Assembly: GCA_026416715.1 (NCBI GenBank)
Contig: JAOAEQ010000015.1
Span: 1 to 64,000, forward strand
Length of the DNA: 64,000 nucleotides
Direction of reading: 5' to 3'
From: a bacterium
Lineage (GTDB): Bacteria; UBP4; UBA4092; JAOAEQ01
Each line of letters starts with the position of its first letter. Positions within the stretch are counted from its first letter, which is position 1. Shown in pieces: positions 8,885 through 17,411 of the stretch. The notes beneath the pieces are model-generated. The model saw only the letters and a list, made by a program, of their open reading frames with translations, ran no database searches and had not been told where the DNA came from. The position numbers were made by a program, and so were the translations under genes.

Positions 8885-8979
8885 ACCACCAAGGCACTAA
8901 GGCACTAAGAAATATTGCAATTTACATTCAATATTAAAAATTTAGATTTATCTTGGTGTCTTGGAGTCTTGGTGGTTAA
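8885..8979. repeat. ACCACCAAG...CTTGGTGGT intergenic inverted repeat
   Basis: One arm reads ACCACCAAGGCACTAAGGC and the other ends GGAGTCTTGGTGGTTAA, with an AT-rich loop. It fills the spacer between the receiver gene and the HD-GYP gene. The arms carry internal GGCACTAA periodicity. It belongs to the same family as 5184-5265. Confidence 0.6.
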
Positions 8980-8981
8980 TG

Positions 8982-9419
8982 TTATCCTTTCGGAGGTGGT
9001 TCGTTCAGTAACAGCCAGTAGAGACCTAGCTGTCGAACAGCGTCGGTGAACTGTTCAAAATCAACCGGTTTCCGAATATAACTATTCGCTCCGAGCGAAT
9101 ACCCGTTAATTAAATCCTTTTCTTCCTTAGACGACGTCAGGATAACGACCGGAATAAGTTTCGTTCGTTGATGAGCGCGAATCCGACGTAATACTTCTAA
9201 TCCATCTAGTTTCGGTAGTTTCAAATCGAGTAGAACTACTTCCGGAAGCACCGGCGAGGGTTTTTGTATTCCGAACAGGTAATTCAACGCTTCTCCACCA
9301 TCACGGGCAATAACCAGTTCATTGACAACTTTCCCTTTTTTTAACGCTTGTTTGGTTAGTTCAATATCATCCGGATTATCTTCTACCAAAAGAATTGTTT
9401 TCGTTTCCCGATTCGACAT
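8982..9419 (-). CDS. Single-domain response regulator (Rcp1-like CheY-type receiver)
   Basis: This 145-residue protein is a receiver domain only. It has [14 protein letters not shown] with the acidic pocket, the phospho-acceptor in [17 protein letters not shown], Thr in VVILTSS, and the conserved Lys in SYIRKPVDF. The [12 protein letters not shown] and GEALNYLFG phrases are typical of the Rcp1 subgroup that pairs with phytochrome or multi-PAS kinases. The start is the ATG at 9419, with GGAAAG upstream; a longer ORF to 9512 would run through a CACAGAG-type repeat. It probably accepts phosphate from the 1111-residue kinase encoded upstream. Confidence 0.9.
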   Translation of the reverse strand: MSNRETKTILLVEDNPDDIELTKQALKKGKVVNELVIARDGGEALNYLFGIQKPSPVLPEVVLLDLKLPKLDGLEVLRRIRAHQRTKLIPVVILTSSKEEKDLINGYSLGANSYIRKPVDFEQFTDAVRQLGLYWLLLNEPPPKG

Positions 9420-9434
9420 ATATCTTTTCTTTCC

Positions 9435-9466
9435 ACCGCAGAGTACACAGAACACGCAGAGAACCT
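9435..9466 (+). repeat. CGCAGAG/CACAGA repeat, left border of GxxExxY gene
   Basis: The bases starting ACCGCAGAGTACACAGAAC and continuing CACGCAGAGAA are of the low-complexity intergenic type often seen beside GxxExxY genes (from memory). The repeat at 9949-9978 begins with the same ACCGCAGAG on the opposite strand, so the two form an imperfect inverted pair around the gene. Confidence 0.55.
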
Positions 9467-9492
9467 CTGAACTCTCCAATTTCATAAATTCA

Positions 9493-9936
9493 TTATTTGG
9501 TTTTCTTTGCACACTCTGTGAGTTCTGGGGTAACGCTTTTTCGGTCAGGAAATTGATTTACAATACGACGTATCCCATCTTTTAAAACCTTTACATTAAA
9601 GTTAATTAATAATCCTACCTTACATCCTGACAATTTTAAATATGATAACAATTGTGCTTCGTGTATTGGGATAAGTTTATCTACCGACTTTACTTCAACA
9701 ATTACACTATCATTAACTACTAAATCGAGTCGATAACCGCAATCCAATTTGACTTGACGATATATAACCATTAACGGTTTTTGTTGCTCAACTTTCAATC
9801 CGTGATCAACTAATTCAAAGAATAAACAGGATTCATATGCTGATTCTAATAATCCCGGACCTAGCGCTCGATGCACATTAATCGCCGCATTAATGATTTT
9901 ATCAGTAATTTGGTTCAATACATCTCCTTCAGTCAT
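9493..9936 (-). CDS. GxxExxY family protein (PD-(D/E)XK-like)
   Basis: This 147-residue protein has the family hallmark [13 protein letters not shown] near residue 25 and a C-terminal half with [10 protein letters not shown]...[11 protein letters not shown]. The latter fits a PD-(D/E)XK nuclease-like core (Asp, then Glu-x-Lys). Function is not established for the family. The ATG at 9936 is preferred over the longer frame to 10047, which is repeat-derived. The gene lies inside an otherwise coherent two-component operon, bordered on both sides by CGCAGAG/CACAGA-type repeats in opposite orientation (9435-9466 and 9949-9978), so it may have arrived as a cassette. Confidence 0.8.
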   Translation of the reverse strand: MTEGDVLNQITDKIINAAINVHRALGPGLLESAYESCLFFELVDHGLKVEQQKPLMVIYRQVKLDCGYRLDLVVNDSVIVEVKSVDKLIPIHEAQLLSYLKLSGCKVGLLINFNVKVLKDGIRRIVNQFPDRKSVTPELTECAKKTK

Positions 9937-9948
9937 ATATTTCTGTTT

Positions 9949-9978
9949 TTCTGCGAACACAGCGTTCTCTGCGGTAAA
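9949..9978 (-). repeat. CGCAGAG/CACAGA repeat, right border of GxxExxY gene
   Basis: Read on the minus strand it begins ACCGCAGAGAAC and continues through GTGTTCGCAGAAA. It is the counterpart of 9435-9466 in opposite orientation. It lies between the GxxExxY start and the histidine kinase stop at 9983. Confidence 0.55.
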
Positions 9979-9982
9979 ATGA

Positions 9983-12900
9983 TTATACCGTAAAATAAAA
10001 TGTGGCGCCGGCGTTCGGTTTCCCTTCAGCCCATACACGACCGCCATGCCGGTTGATTATCCGTCTAACAATAGCTAATCCCACCCCCGTTCCCGGAAAC
10101 TCATCGAGCGGATGCAACCGCTGGAATGGAGTAAATAATTTATCCACATAGGTCATATCGAATCCTGCTCCATTGTCCCGAACAAAATATATCGTCGGTT
10201 CACCTTCTCCCGGTTCGATTTTTCCGACTTCTATTGTAGCAGACGCTCGGTATTTTGTAAACTTCCACGCGTTAGTTAATAGATTTTCGATAACCAAGTG
10301 GAAAAGATTACGGTCACCATTCACAGTTAACCCCGGCGTAATATGAACGGTTACCGTTCGTTCCGGTTCAGCGTTCCGTAATTCAGCGATAACCGATTCT
10401 GCAATCTCCGATAAATTCACTTGTTCACGGCGCATCTCTTTTCGGGTTACGTGGGATAATTCGAGCATATCATCAATCAGTTGCTCCATCCGTATGGTTG
10501 CCGCTAGAATGCGATGTAAATAATCTTTTCCAACTTCATCGAATTGCGCTGCGTAATCTTCTTCCAGAATCTTACTGAACCCGGCTATCGCACGTAACGG
10601 CGCGCGTAAATCATGCGAAACAGAATAGGAAAACGCTTCCAGCTCCTGATTCGCTGCCGCTAATTCTGCTGTCCGCTGTTCAACTCGCAGTTCCAGTTCA
10701 GCATTCAGTTGCCGGATTTCTTCTTCCGCTTTTTTTCTATCGGTAATATCTCGAACGATTGCCTGTATTATTTTCTTGCCTTCAACGGTTATACAATTAA
10801 GCGAAACTTCGGTGAAAAATTGCGTGCCGTCAATTCGGGTATGAACCCACTCGAACTTTTGCGGGATGCCGGAATACGCTGCATCAATTTTTTCTTTTGC
10901 TTTCTGAATCGAATCCTGCCCATCCGGCTGGTTTGCGGGCGAAAAATCGGTCGGTTTATGCCCGAGAATCTGGCGTTTATCCGTACAACCAAACATTTCG
11001 AGTGTTTTCTGGTTACATTGAACAAAAACATCGTTTTCCATTAAAAAGATGGCATCTTGCGCAGAATCGAATAAAGTTCGGTATCGAATTACACTCTCCC
11101 GCAATGCGGTTTCCGCCATCTTGCGGTCGGTAATATCTTCAAGCGTTTCCACCGCTCCGATAACTTCGCCATTATCATCGCGAATAACAACAGCACTGAA
11201 ATCTAACCATACCCCTTTTTCACCGAGAGCTGGAAAAAAATCGACCACCCTATATGCACCGTCAATAAGAGCAGATTTACTATACTTCTGCGAATACCAT
11301 CGAGGGAGCTCATCAATTTTTCCATCTACTAGCAAGTCCGACATACACGGTCTTTTCTCAGGATAGAATGCTTTCCAATGATTATCCGTTCCAATAATCT
11401 CTTTCGCTTTAATTCCACTATAGTATTCTAGTGCCTTATTCCAATAAATAACCTTATGATTTTTATCAATAACGAATTGACATATCGGAGACCCATCAAT
11501 AATAGCGTTTAATTGTCGTTCACGTTCCCGTAATGCGGTTTCTGCCATCTTGCGGTCGGTAATATCCAGATGGGAACCGAGCATTCGTATCGGATTTCCT
11601 TGTTCATCTTTAATTAAAGATGCCCGGGCAAGTATCCAGCGATATGAACCATCTTTATGACGGAACCGGAATTCAAGTTCATAGTTCGGCCAAGGATTTT
11701 TTAGATAGGCATTAACGGTAGCTAACGCGCGATCTAAATCATCCGGATGAACCCGACTCTGCCATTCGGAGAAGTCGTTTGAAATTTCCCAATCTTCATA
11801 CCCGATTTGATGTTTCCATTCCGGGGAATAATAAACTGTATTGGTTTTCAAGTCCCAATCCCATAAACCGGTATTCGATGCACGAATCGCGGTTTCTAAC
11901 CGCAGTTTGCTTTCGCGCAGCGCTTCTTCCGCCTGCTTACGGTCGGTAATATCGCGAATGATATGTTGCAGATATTTTTTCCCTTCAACTTCAATATCGC
12001 GCGCACTCACTTCTACTGGAAACGTTGTTCCATCATTCCGCTGATGCACCGCTTCATAAACCAGCCCGTGTTTATCCAGCGTTTCTCGGAGTTGGTCTTC
12101 AATTCCTTGAACAAATTCTGGCGCACGTAAGTCTCGAATATTTTTCCGCAGTAATTCTTCTCGAGAATAGCCATACGTCAAGACCGCTCGCTCGTTTACT
12201 TCAATAATCTTCCCAGTTTCATCTATCAGCAGAATAATATCATTCGCATATTTTACCAGATATTCGAAATGCGATAGTAACGCTTTCCGGTCGAGTTCAG
12301 CCTGATACTGCGAACGATAGAACTGAACCCGCTGTTCCCGCCACCAGACCGTTACCATCGCTCCCGCAATAATTATGATCATTATCGTTATCATCGTGAT
12401 TATCCACGCCCGATGCCGTAACGGAGTATAAATTTCGTCTTGGTCAACTTTCGATACCATAATCCACGGAGTTCCCGGCACCGAATGGATTGATGCGAGA
12501 ACCGGTTTCCCGCGATAATCTATCCCTTCTCGGATACCAAACTCACCTCGAACTCCCATCGCGGCAGGTAGATTTTTCGTGGTTATCGGAAAGCGAAGTT
12601 GTAATGCAGTATTTTTCTTATGCCGAAGTTCGTTTAAATATACCAAATCATTCCCTTCCTGACGAACCAGTAACGTTTCTGCGGTTGCACTGGGTGTAGG
12701 CCAACTCTGAATCAGCGGATAGAGATTTTTATGCGGGTCTATCCGAAGTAGTATCACGGCAATACATTCCGTTCGATTATTTTTTGATATAAGCAAGGGA
12801 ACTATTAGGTCAAGATGGACACCTAACCTTTCTGTTTTATGGAAATCAGAGAGTCTGACCTGGTTATCCTGTAGGCATTGTTTGAATAACGCATACGCAT

Positions 12901-13318
12901 GTTTACCGATTTGGGCATCTTGTTCATTTGAAGCTAATCGCACGTTCCCTTGCGTATCCAGAAGCAGAATACTCTGATACTTATAATGCGTTAGTAAACT
13001 ATTCATCCAGCGGATAATCGGCTCGCGTAGTTGCGCTGACTCCGGTTGAGTTAACCAGCGGGAAATATGCGCCGTGATTATCGGATTCTCCTGAATTACT
13101 TTCGCATCGCTGAGTCGTTCATTTCGCCAGGAAACTATCTGCCGCACTTTCAACTCGGCAACTGAAGAAAGATTATCGCTGATATTTTGTTCTATACTAT
13201 GTTTCGTAAATAAAAAGAAAAAATAACTGATGAGTGATATGCCAATAGCGAGAATAGTAAATATAATAATGATATTCAACGGGATATTTAGTAATTTACG
13301 GTGTATGCGAGTATTCAT
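9983..13318 (-). CDS. Multi-PAS membrane sensor histidine kinase
   Basis: This 1111-residue protein has TM1 at about residues 13-36, a long periplasmic dCache-like sensor region (about 37-305), and TM2 at about 308-330 (WIITMITIMIIIIAGAMVT). Four PAS/PAC domains follow between about 350 and 855, each ending in a variant of RDITDRK. Next are a coiled coil, a HisKA domain with the phospho-acceptor His at about 902 (SYSVSHDLRAPLRA) and a HATPase domain with N, G1 and G2 boxes (ENLLTNAWKFT, DNGAGFD, GTGVGLAIV). It ends GATFYFTV, the normal end of the ATPase domain. It heads the leftward operon with two response regulators. The stimulus cannot be read from sequence. Confidence 0.93.
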   Translation of the reverse strand: MNTRIHRKLLNIPLNIIIIFTILAIGISLISYFFFLFTKHSIEQNISDNLSSVAELKVRQIVSWRNERLSDAKVIQENPIITAHISRWLTQPESAQLREPIIRWMNSLLTHYKYQSILLLDTQGNVRLASNEQDAQIGKHAYALFKQCLQDNQVRLSDFHKTERLGVHLDLIVPLLISKNNRTECIAVILLRIDPHKNLYPLIQSWPTPSATAETLLVRQEGNDLVYLNELRHKKNTALQLRFPITTKNLPAAMGVRGEFGIREGIDYRGKPVLASIHSVPGTPWIMVSKVDQDEIYTPLRHRAWIITMITIMIIIIAGAMVTVWWREQRVQFYRSQYQAELDRKALLSHFEYLVKYANDIILLIDETGKIIEVNERAVLTYGYSREELLRKNIRDLRAPEFVQGIEDQLRETLDKHGLVYEAVHQRNDGTTFPVEVSARDIEVEGKKYLQHIIRDITDRKQAEEALRESKLRLETAIRASNTGLWDWDLKTNTVYYSPEWKHQIGYEDWEISNDFSEWQSRVHPDDLDRALATVNAYLKNPWPNYELEFRFRHKDGSYRWILARASLIKDEQGNPIRMLGSHLDITDRKMAETALRERERQLNAIIDGSPICQFVIDKNHKVIYWNKALEYYSGIKAKEIIGTDNHWKAFYPEKRPCMSDLLVDGKIDELPRWYSQKYSKSALIDGAYRVVDFFPALGEKGVWLDFSAVVIRDDNGEVIGAVETLEDITDRKMAETALRESVIRYRTLFDSAQDAIFLMENDVFVQCNQKTLEMFGCTDKRQILGHKPTDFSPANQPDGQDSIQKAKEKIDAAYSGIPQKFEWVHTRIDGTQFFTEVSLNCITVEGKKIIQAIVRDITDRKKAEEEIRQLNAELELRVEQRTAELAAANQELEAFSYSVSHDLRAPLRAIAGFSKILEEDYAAQFDEVGKDYLHRILAATIRMEQLIDDMLELSHVTRKEMRREQVNLSEIAESVIAELRNAEPERTVTVHITPGLTVNGDRNLFHLVIENLLTNAWKFTKYRASATIEVGKIEPGEGEPTIYFVRDNGAGFDMTYVDKLFTPFQRLHPLDEFPGTGVGLAIVRRIINRHGGRVWAEGKPNAGATFYFTV

Positions 13319-13342
13319 AAAACACCTCCCGCAACATTTTCA

Positions 13343-13597
13343 TTGAGTCTATCCCAGCCATTTATGGCTGGGATAAGATACGGAAACCAACCCGCTAGTC
13401 CCGTGCAAGGAACGAATCAACCGGTGAACCACGAGATTATTATCAGTCGTCCCGCACGGGACTAAACGCTCTTCGGATGAATCTTTTCCCAGCATTGCAT
13501 GCTGGGCTAAATTCAATCGCCCTAACCAGGGCGAGTAACATGCTTTTGGTTAATCCCGTAGGGATGATTGAGTCTAGCCCAGCCATTAAGGTCGGGA
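13343..13597 (-). repeat. Composite palindromic repeat array, copy B (inverted)
   Basis: It contains the same hairpins as copies A and C: CCCAGCCAT/ATGGCTGGG (13352-13371), GTCCCG/CGGGAC (13446-13462), CCCAGCAT/ATGCTGGG (13488-13506), GCCCT/AGGGC (13520-13532), an ATCCC/GGGAT hairpin (about 13554-13564) and a degenerate CCCAGCC one ending at 13596. The spacers, for example GGTGAACCACGAGATTATTA, match copy C only after reverse-complementing. The array therefore lies in opposite orientation and is circularly permuted relative to C. Copies B and C enclose the 13680-14567 gene. Confidence 0.75.
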
Positions 13598-13679
13598 TTT
13601 TAACCATAACAACTATCGCATATTCGATACTTTGGTATATCATACATTATCGCATTTCGTCTAGAGGAGATGACTTAAA

Positions 13680-14567
13680 ATGATAAATAAATTTATATTG
13701 CTCGTAATTCTTGCAATCGTATTTGAGAAAACCGGTGCTAGTTTTGCGCAAACAACCGATACGACGGTATCCCGAACAACGGTTACCCGCAGTTCCGGGA
13801 TTATCGCACCGAAACGAATCGCTGTTCCCGGAGAACGATTCACATTATCTACCGGCCAGCTGTTTGTCCCAGATTATTTCAAACCGAAAAAAGATGGTCG
13901 ATTCAACCTAGTCGTTTTTTTCCATGGTGCAACATGGTGTTCTGAGCAGGTATTCTATCCGGCGAAAAAGAATGCCGTGCTAGTTTCGATAACGGTACCA
14001 TCGTATCAAGCGGTATTTCAGGATACCACGCGATTCCAACAGATTCTCGATGAAGTTCATTTAACCTTGCAAACCGCAAACATCATACCGCATCCGAAAT
14101 TATCCAAACTTGCACTCGCTTCGTTTAGTGGCGGATACGTTGCGGTACGTGAAATATTGAACGTGCCGGAATATTATGAACAGGTAGATGCGGTAATTTT
14201 AGCGGATTCGTTATACTGCGCGTTCACTGATACTACTCGCACTGTTTTAGTTGAAGAGCAAATGGCACCGTTTTTGAAATTTGCACTCGATGCCGCATCC
14301 GGGAGAAAATCGTTCTGGTTTACGCATCTATTTCCGCCGGAAGAAAAATATCGGGATAATACAACAACGAAAACGGCCGGTTATCTTATCGAACGAGTTC
14401 ATGCGAAAAGAATATACCAACATAAAACGAATACATTAGGAATGATTCTTCTTTATTCAAGCGATAAAAAAGGATTCCACATTCGCGGATACGCCGGTAT
14501 GACTAACCAAGACCACTTCAACCATTTCTATAATCTGGCTGAATATTATAAAAAGCTTTCGTTTTAA
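13680..14567 (+). CDS. Secreted alpha/beta-hydrolase-like protein
   Basis: This 295-residue protein has a signal peptide (MINKFILLVILAIVF...SFAQ) and a hydrolase core. FNLVVFFHGATWCSE fits the HG oxyanion region. KLALASFSGGYVAVREIL carries a plausible nucleophile Ser in a variant SxSGG elbow. DQVDAVILADSLY-like spacing follows, and DHFNHF near the C-terminus may supply the His. The start is supported by GGAGATG 9-14 bases upstream of ATG 13680. No precise family was recognised; a secreted esterase or a peptidase-like hydrolase is likeliest. The gene stands alone between inverted copies of the palindromic repeat array. Confidence 0.6.
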   Translation: MINKFILLVILAIVFEKTGASFAQTTDTTVSRTTVTRSSGIIAPKRIAVPGERFTLSTGQLFVPDYFKPKKDGRFNLVVFFHGATWCSEQVFYPAKKNAVLVSITVPSYQAVFQDTTRFQQILDEVHLTLQTANIIPHPKLSKLALASFSGGYVAVREILNVPEYYEQVDAVILADSLYCAFTDTTRTVLVEEQMAPFLKFALDAASGRKSFWFTHLFPPEEKYRDNTTTKTAGYLIERVHAKRIYQHKTNTLGMILLYSSDKKGFHIRGYAGMTNQDHFNHFYNLAEYYKKLSF

Positions 14568-14599
14568 TTGGTTGTCAGCTATGCAAAACAGCCCCAAAC

Positions 14600-15057
14600 A
14601 CGACGATTGAATCTAGCCCAGCATGGAATGCAAAGAAGTAGGTTGAACGATTGATTGGTTGTAGCCCTGCAAGGGCGATTGAATTTAGCCCAGCATAGAA
14701 TGCTGGGAAAGTGGAATGTGATGAGAGATAAATTAATCCCGTAGGGATGACTGAACATAGCCCAGTATGCAATACTGGGTTTTAAATGATGCATAGTTCA
14801 TCGAGTCCCGTTCGGGACGACTGATAATAATCTCGTGGTTCACCGGTTCATTCGTCCCTGAACGGGACTTCACGGTGTGGTTCCCGTATCTTATCCCAGC
14901 CATATAATGGCTGGGCTAACATCAATCATCCGCATAAAGCGGATTAACAAAAAGCATGTTACTCGCCCTGCAAGGGCGACTGAATTTAGCCCAGCATGCA
15001 ATGCTGGGAAGGAATTGTTATGAAGTTGCGTTTAGTCCCGAAAAGGACGGCTGGTGA
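14600..15057 (+). repeat. Composite palindromic repeat array, copy C (about 1.6 units)
   Basis: This is the longest array. Hairpins in order include GCCCT/AGGGC (14664-14676), CCCAGCAT/ATGCTGGG (14689-14707), ATCCC/GGGAT (14737-14748), CCCAGTAT/ATACTGGG (14761-14779), GTCCCG/CGGGAC (14806-14819), GTCCC/GGGAC (14853-14868), CCCAGCCAT/ATGGCTGGG (14895-14913), ATCCGC/GCGGAT (14928-14943), GCCCT/AGGGC (14965-14977), CCCAGCAT/ATGCTGGG (14990-15008) and GTCCCG (15034). Spacers recur with a period near 290 bases. It occupies nearly all of the 14568-15126 spacer, and no protein is encoded there. Confidence 0.78.
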
Positions 15058-15126
15058 GATATTTTCGACCTACCGGCCTAACTTTAATTGCGGATTAATA
15101 CTTTGCGAAATAAATCTTGACCACAT

Positions 15127-17331
15127 TTAATTGTCTTGAAAGAATTGGTCGTGAAACTCACGGGGTGAAATAATCGCTTCAAACTGACTTAATTCAACGG
15201 GAAGCTCTACAGGTACCATACTACTTACATTTTTATATTCTAACACCCAATTATCCGGGTCAAAAGCAACTGAACTGATGGTATATCCGATTCCGATAGG
15301 AATTGCATAAGTTTGTTTGGCTTTCTGCGTATTCCAAACTGTAATCGTAGTATTTCCGCTGGGTGAAAAATATACTCTAAAGTCAATCGGCATAATGTAG
15401 GTTGAGGTCGCTTGCGTTTGGGTAATTTCAAGATTGAGTACAGTCGTTGAACCGGATTTCGTTGTCCAGCAGTTCCAAGTATAATTCGGTCGTGGCGCTT
15501 GATAAAGCCATTCATCGAAAAACCAGCTTAGTGAAGTACTCCCGCCCATCGTTCGTTCGACATCGCGCTGAAAATCTATACTTAACGCTGTGCCGTAGCG
15601 TAACGCAGTATTTTCCGCATAATTTCGTAATGCAGCGAAAAACGTTGAATCGCCAACGATATGCCGTAACATATGCAACACCCACGCTCCTTTGCGATAC
15701 ACAATGCTTCCGGAAAAACTATCCGCACTACTGCTTACAATGGGATACGTATCGCTGGTAGTCCAAGCATTAATCCAACTATGATACGAATCCTTGCCAT
15801 AGAACCCTTCCTGCCATAACGCTTCGCAATAGGTTGCAAACCCTTCATTCAACCAGAGATGGTCAAAATGCTGCATGGTTATCATATCGCCGAACCATTG
15901 ATGCGCTAGTTCGTGGATATTGGAACGGGTAAACCCGCCACTTTCTAACCCGTTAGCGCGTAAACTGGTTGCCGTCTGATGTTCCATACTTGAAGTAATG
16001 GTATGTTCCGCAGTAACGTATTTCTCGGTTAAAAACGGATATTCGCCGAACTTCTTCGCAAAGAAATCTATCATCGTTATCGTTCCTCGATACCCGCCAC
16101 TTTCCGTTCCGGCATTTTCCGGAAAAATATATGCGCCTACGGTCATCCGTGAAAGTAAATTCTGTGAAGTATATATTCCATATTCATAAAGATAATTGGT
16201 GCACGCGACTGAAACTAAATAGGTAGTTATCGGATACGATTCATAGTAATTAAAGGTATGGTTACCAGCAGAAGTGGTTACCGAAACGAGTTTACCGTTC
16301 GAAACCGGTATATATGCGGTCGGGCACGTCCAGCGCGTTTCCAAAGTCGCTTTATCATCCGGAACATCTTTGCATGGCCACCATTGCCGCGCACCATACG
16401 GTTCACTGAAACTATAGACAATTGCCGTTCCGCTATGAGTCGTTCGTCGATACGGTGCTCCGAACGTACCGTTGGGATTCGGTGTACCCCGATAAAATAC
16501 TCGCACGGTAAAAATGCTGTTTAATGGTAATGGGGCATTAGGCAACGAAACATACAAACGGTTCTGCGAACTATTATGCGTATACGTTAGCGTACTCGTT
16601 CCTGGACCTTGGTCAACCGATTGCACCGAGAAACTTCCGCTATTATCATCTAAATCAAACACTGCAGTACGTAAGGTTACCGTAGTGCATTTCGCAATCA
16701 TGGTTAGATTAGCAGTGATAATACTGCTGGTCATCGTCACAATATGGTTTAACTCATAATGGAGAACATCATATTTAGTTTGTTCCGGATGTGTTGCCGG
16801 TTGCGCCATAACGATTGCAGTTTTTGCACCGAACACCCGATCGAAATGGACTTCTTCGTTACTAAACAATAACGCGAACATTTCTAGAGATTCAACTTGT
16901 GGAGCAAATCCTTTTTCGGTGGTTAATTCTATTGTATTCTCTCCGGGAAGCAAATACTGTTTTTGAATACAGAAATAACTGCCGTCCGATCCGATGACCG
17001 GTTCCGCTTCAATCAGTTTATCATTGACAAGGAGCAGCGGTATTTCTCCTTGTATTCGTATTCGGAGCGCATAATCATATCCGAGCATAGATTTATCGAG
17101 GTAGGTTCTGATACTGATTTTCTCCGCAGAGCGAGTCAACGTAATCGGTTGGCCAGCACTGGTGAAACTCGGTGGTTTAACTCCTTGCAATTCTGCGGAA
17201 TTGAGCCGAACCGCTACCGGTCGGTTCGTCCAGTCGAAATCAATCGGTAATGCGAATCCAGAAAAACAGAAAAACGAAAAAACCAAGAAACTACAGAACG
17301 TCGAAATGAAAAACCGAATCATCCATTGCAT
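15127..17331 (-). CDS. Secreted M1-family metallopeptidase
   Basis: This 734-residue protein starts with a signal peptide (MQWMIRFFISTFCSFLVFSFF). After an N-terminal beta-rich region comes the M1 core: HELAHQWFGD near residue 472 (HExxH), with NEGFATYCEALW supplying the third zinc ligand. The exopeptidase GxMEN motif is replaced by SSMEHQT. The C-terminus contains PVELPVELSQFEA, a phrase that in Bacteroidota/Chlorobi-like secreted proteins often precedes a sorting domain, but only about 20 residues follow here. The ATG at 17331 is chosen because the signal peptide begins there; an in-frame upstream start at 17364 adds 11 residues. Confidence 0.9.
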   Translation of the reverse strand: MQWMIRFFISTFCSFLVFSFFCFSGFALPIDFDWTNRPVAVRLNSAELQGVKPPSFTSAGQPITLTRSAEKISIRTYLDKSMLGYDYALRIRIQGEIPLLLVNDKLIEAEPVIGSDGSYFCIQKQYLLPGENTIELTTEKGFAPQVESLEMFALLFSNEEVHFDRVFGAKTAIVMAQPATHPEQTKYDVLHYELNHIVTMTSSIITANLTMIAKCTTVTLRTAVFDLDDNSGSFSVQSVDQGPGTSTLTYTHNSSQNRLYVSLPNAPLPLNSIFTVRVFYRGTPNPNGTFGAPYRRTTHSGTAIVYSFSEPYGARQWWPCKDVPDDKATLETRWTCPTAYIPVSNGKLVSVTTSAGNHTFNYYESYPITTYLVSVACTNYLYEYGIYTSQNLLSRMTVGAYIFPENAGTESGGYRGTITMIDFFAKKFGEYPFLTEKYVTAEHTITSSMEHQTATSLRANGLESGGFTRSNIHELAHQWFGDMITMQHFDHLWLNEGFATYCEALWQEGFYGKDSYHSWINAWTTSDTYPIVSSSADSFSGSIVYRKGAWVLHMLRHIVGDSTFFAALRNYAENTALRYGTALSIDFQRDVERTMGGSTSLSWFFDEWLYQAPRPNYTWNCWTTKSGSTTVLNLEITQTQATSTYIMPIDFRVYFSPSGNTTITVWNTQKAKQTYAIPIGIGYTISSVAFDPDNWVLEYKNVSSMVPVELPVELSQFEAIISPREFHDQFFQDN

Positions 17332-17411
17332 AATGGTATCTTTACTAGGAAACCAAAAGACCAAAATTATTCAAATGATGATTTCTGGATTCCTAACGAT
17401 TAGAGATTAGT

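Noticed and set aside
9983-13318. Frameshift or artificial fusion in the 1111-residue kinase
   Set aside because: All domains are in normal order with complete motifs, and multi-PAS kinases of this size are common.
14575-14794. ORFs of 65-71 residues across the palindrome array (also 13443-13683 and 3941-4297)
   Set aside because: They are read-through of palindromic repeat DNA. Similar residues (LNSIALAGL, ESSPAI) appear on both strands in all three arrays, there is no ribosome binding site, and the hairpin structure explains the lack of stops.
14600-15057. Possible CRISPR array
   Set aside because: The repeated hairpins differ in sequence and spacing, the spacers are conserved between arrays rather than unique, and no cas gene is present.
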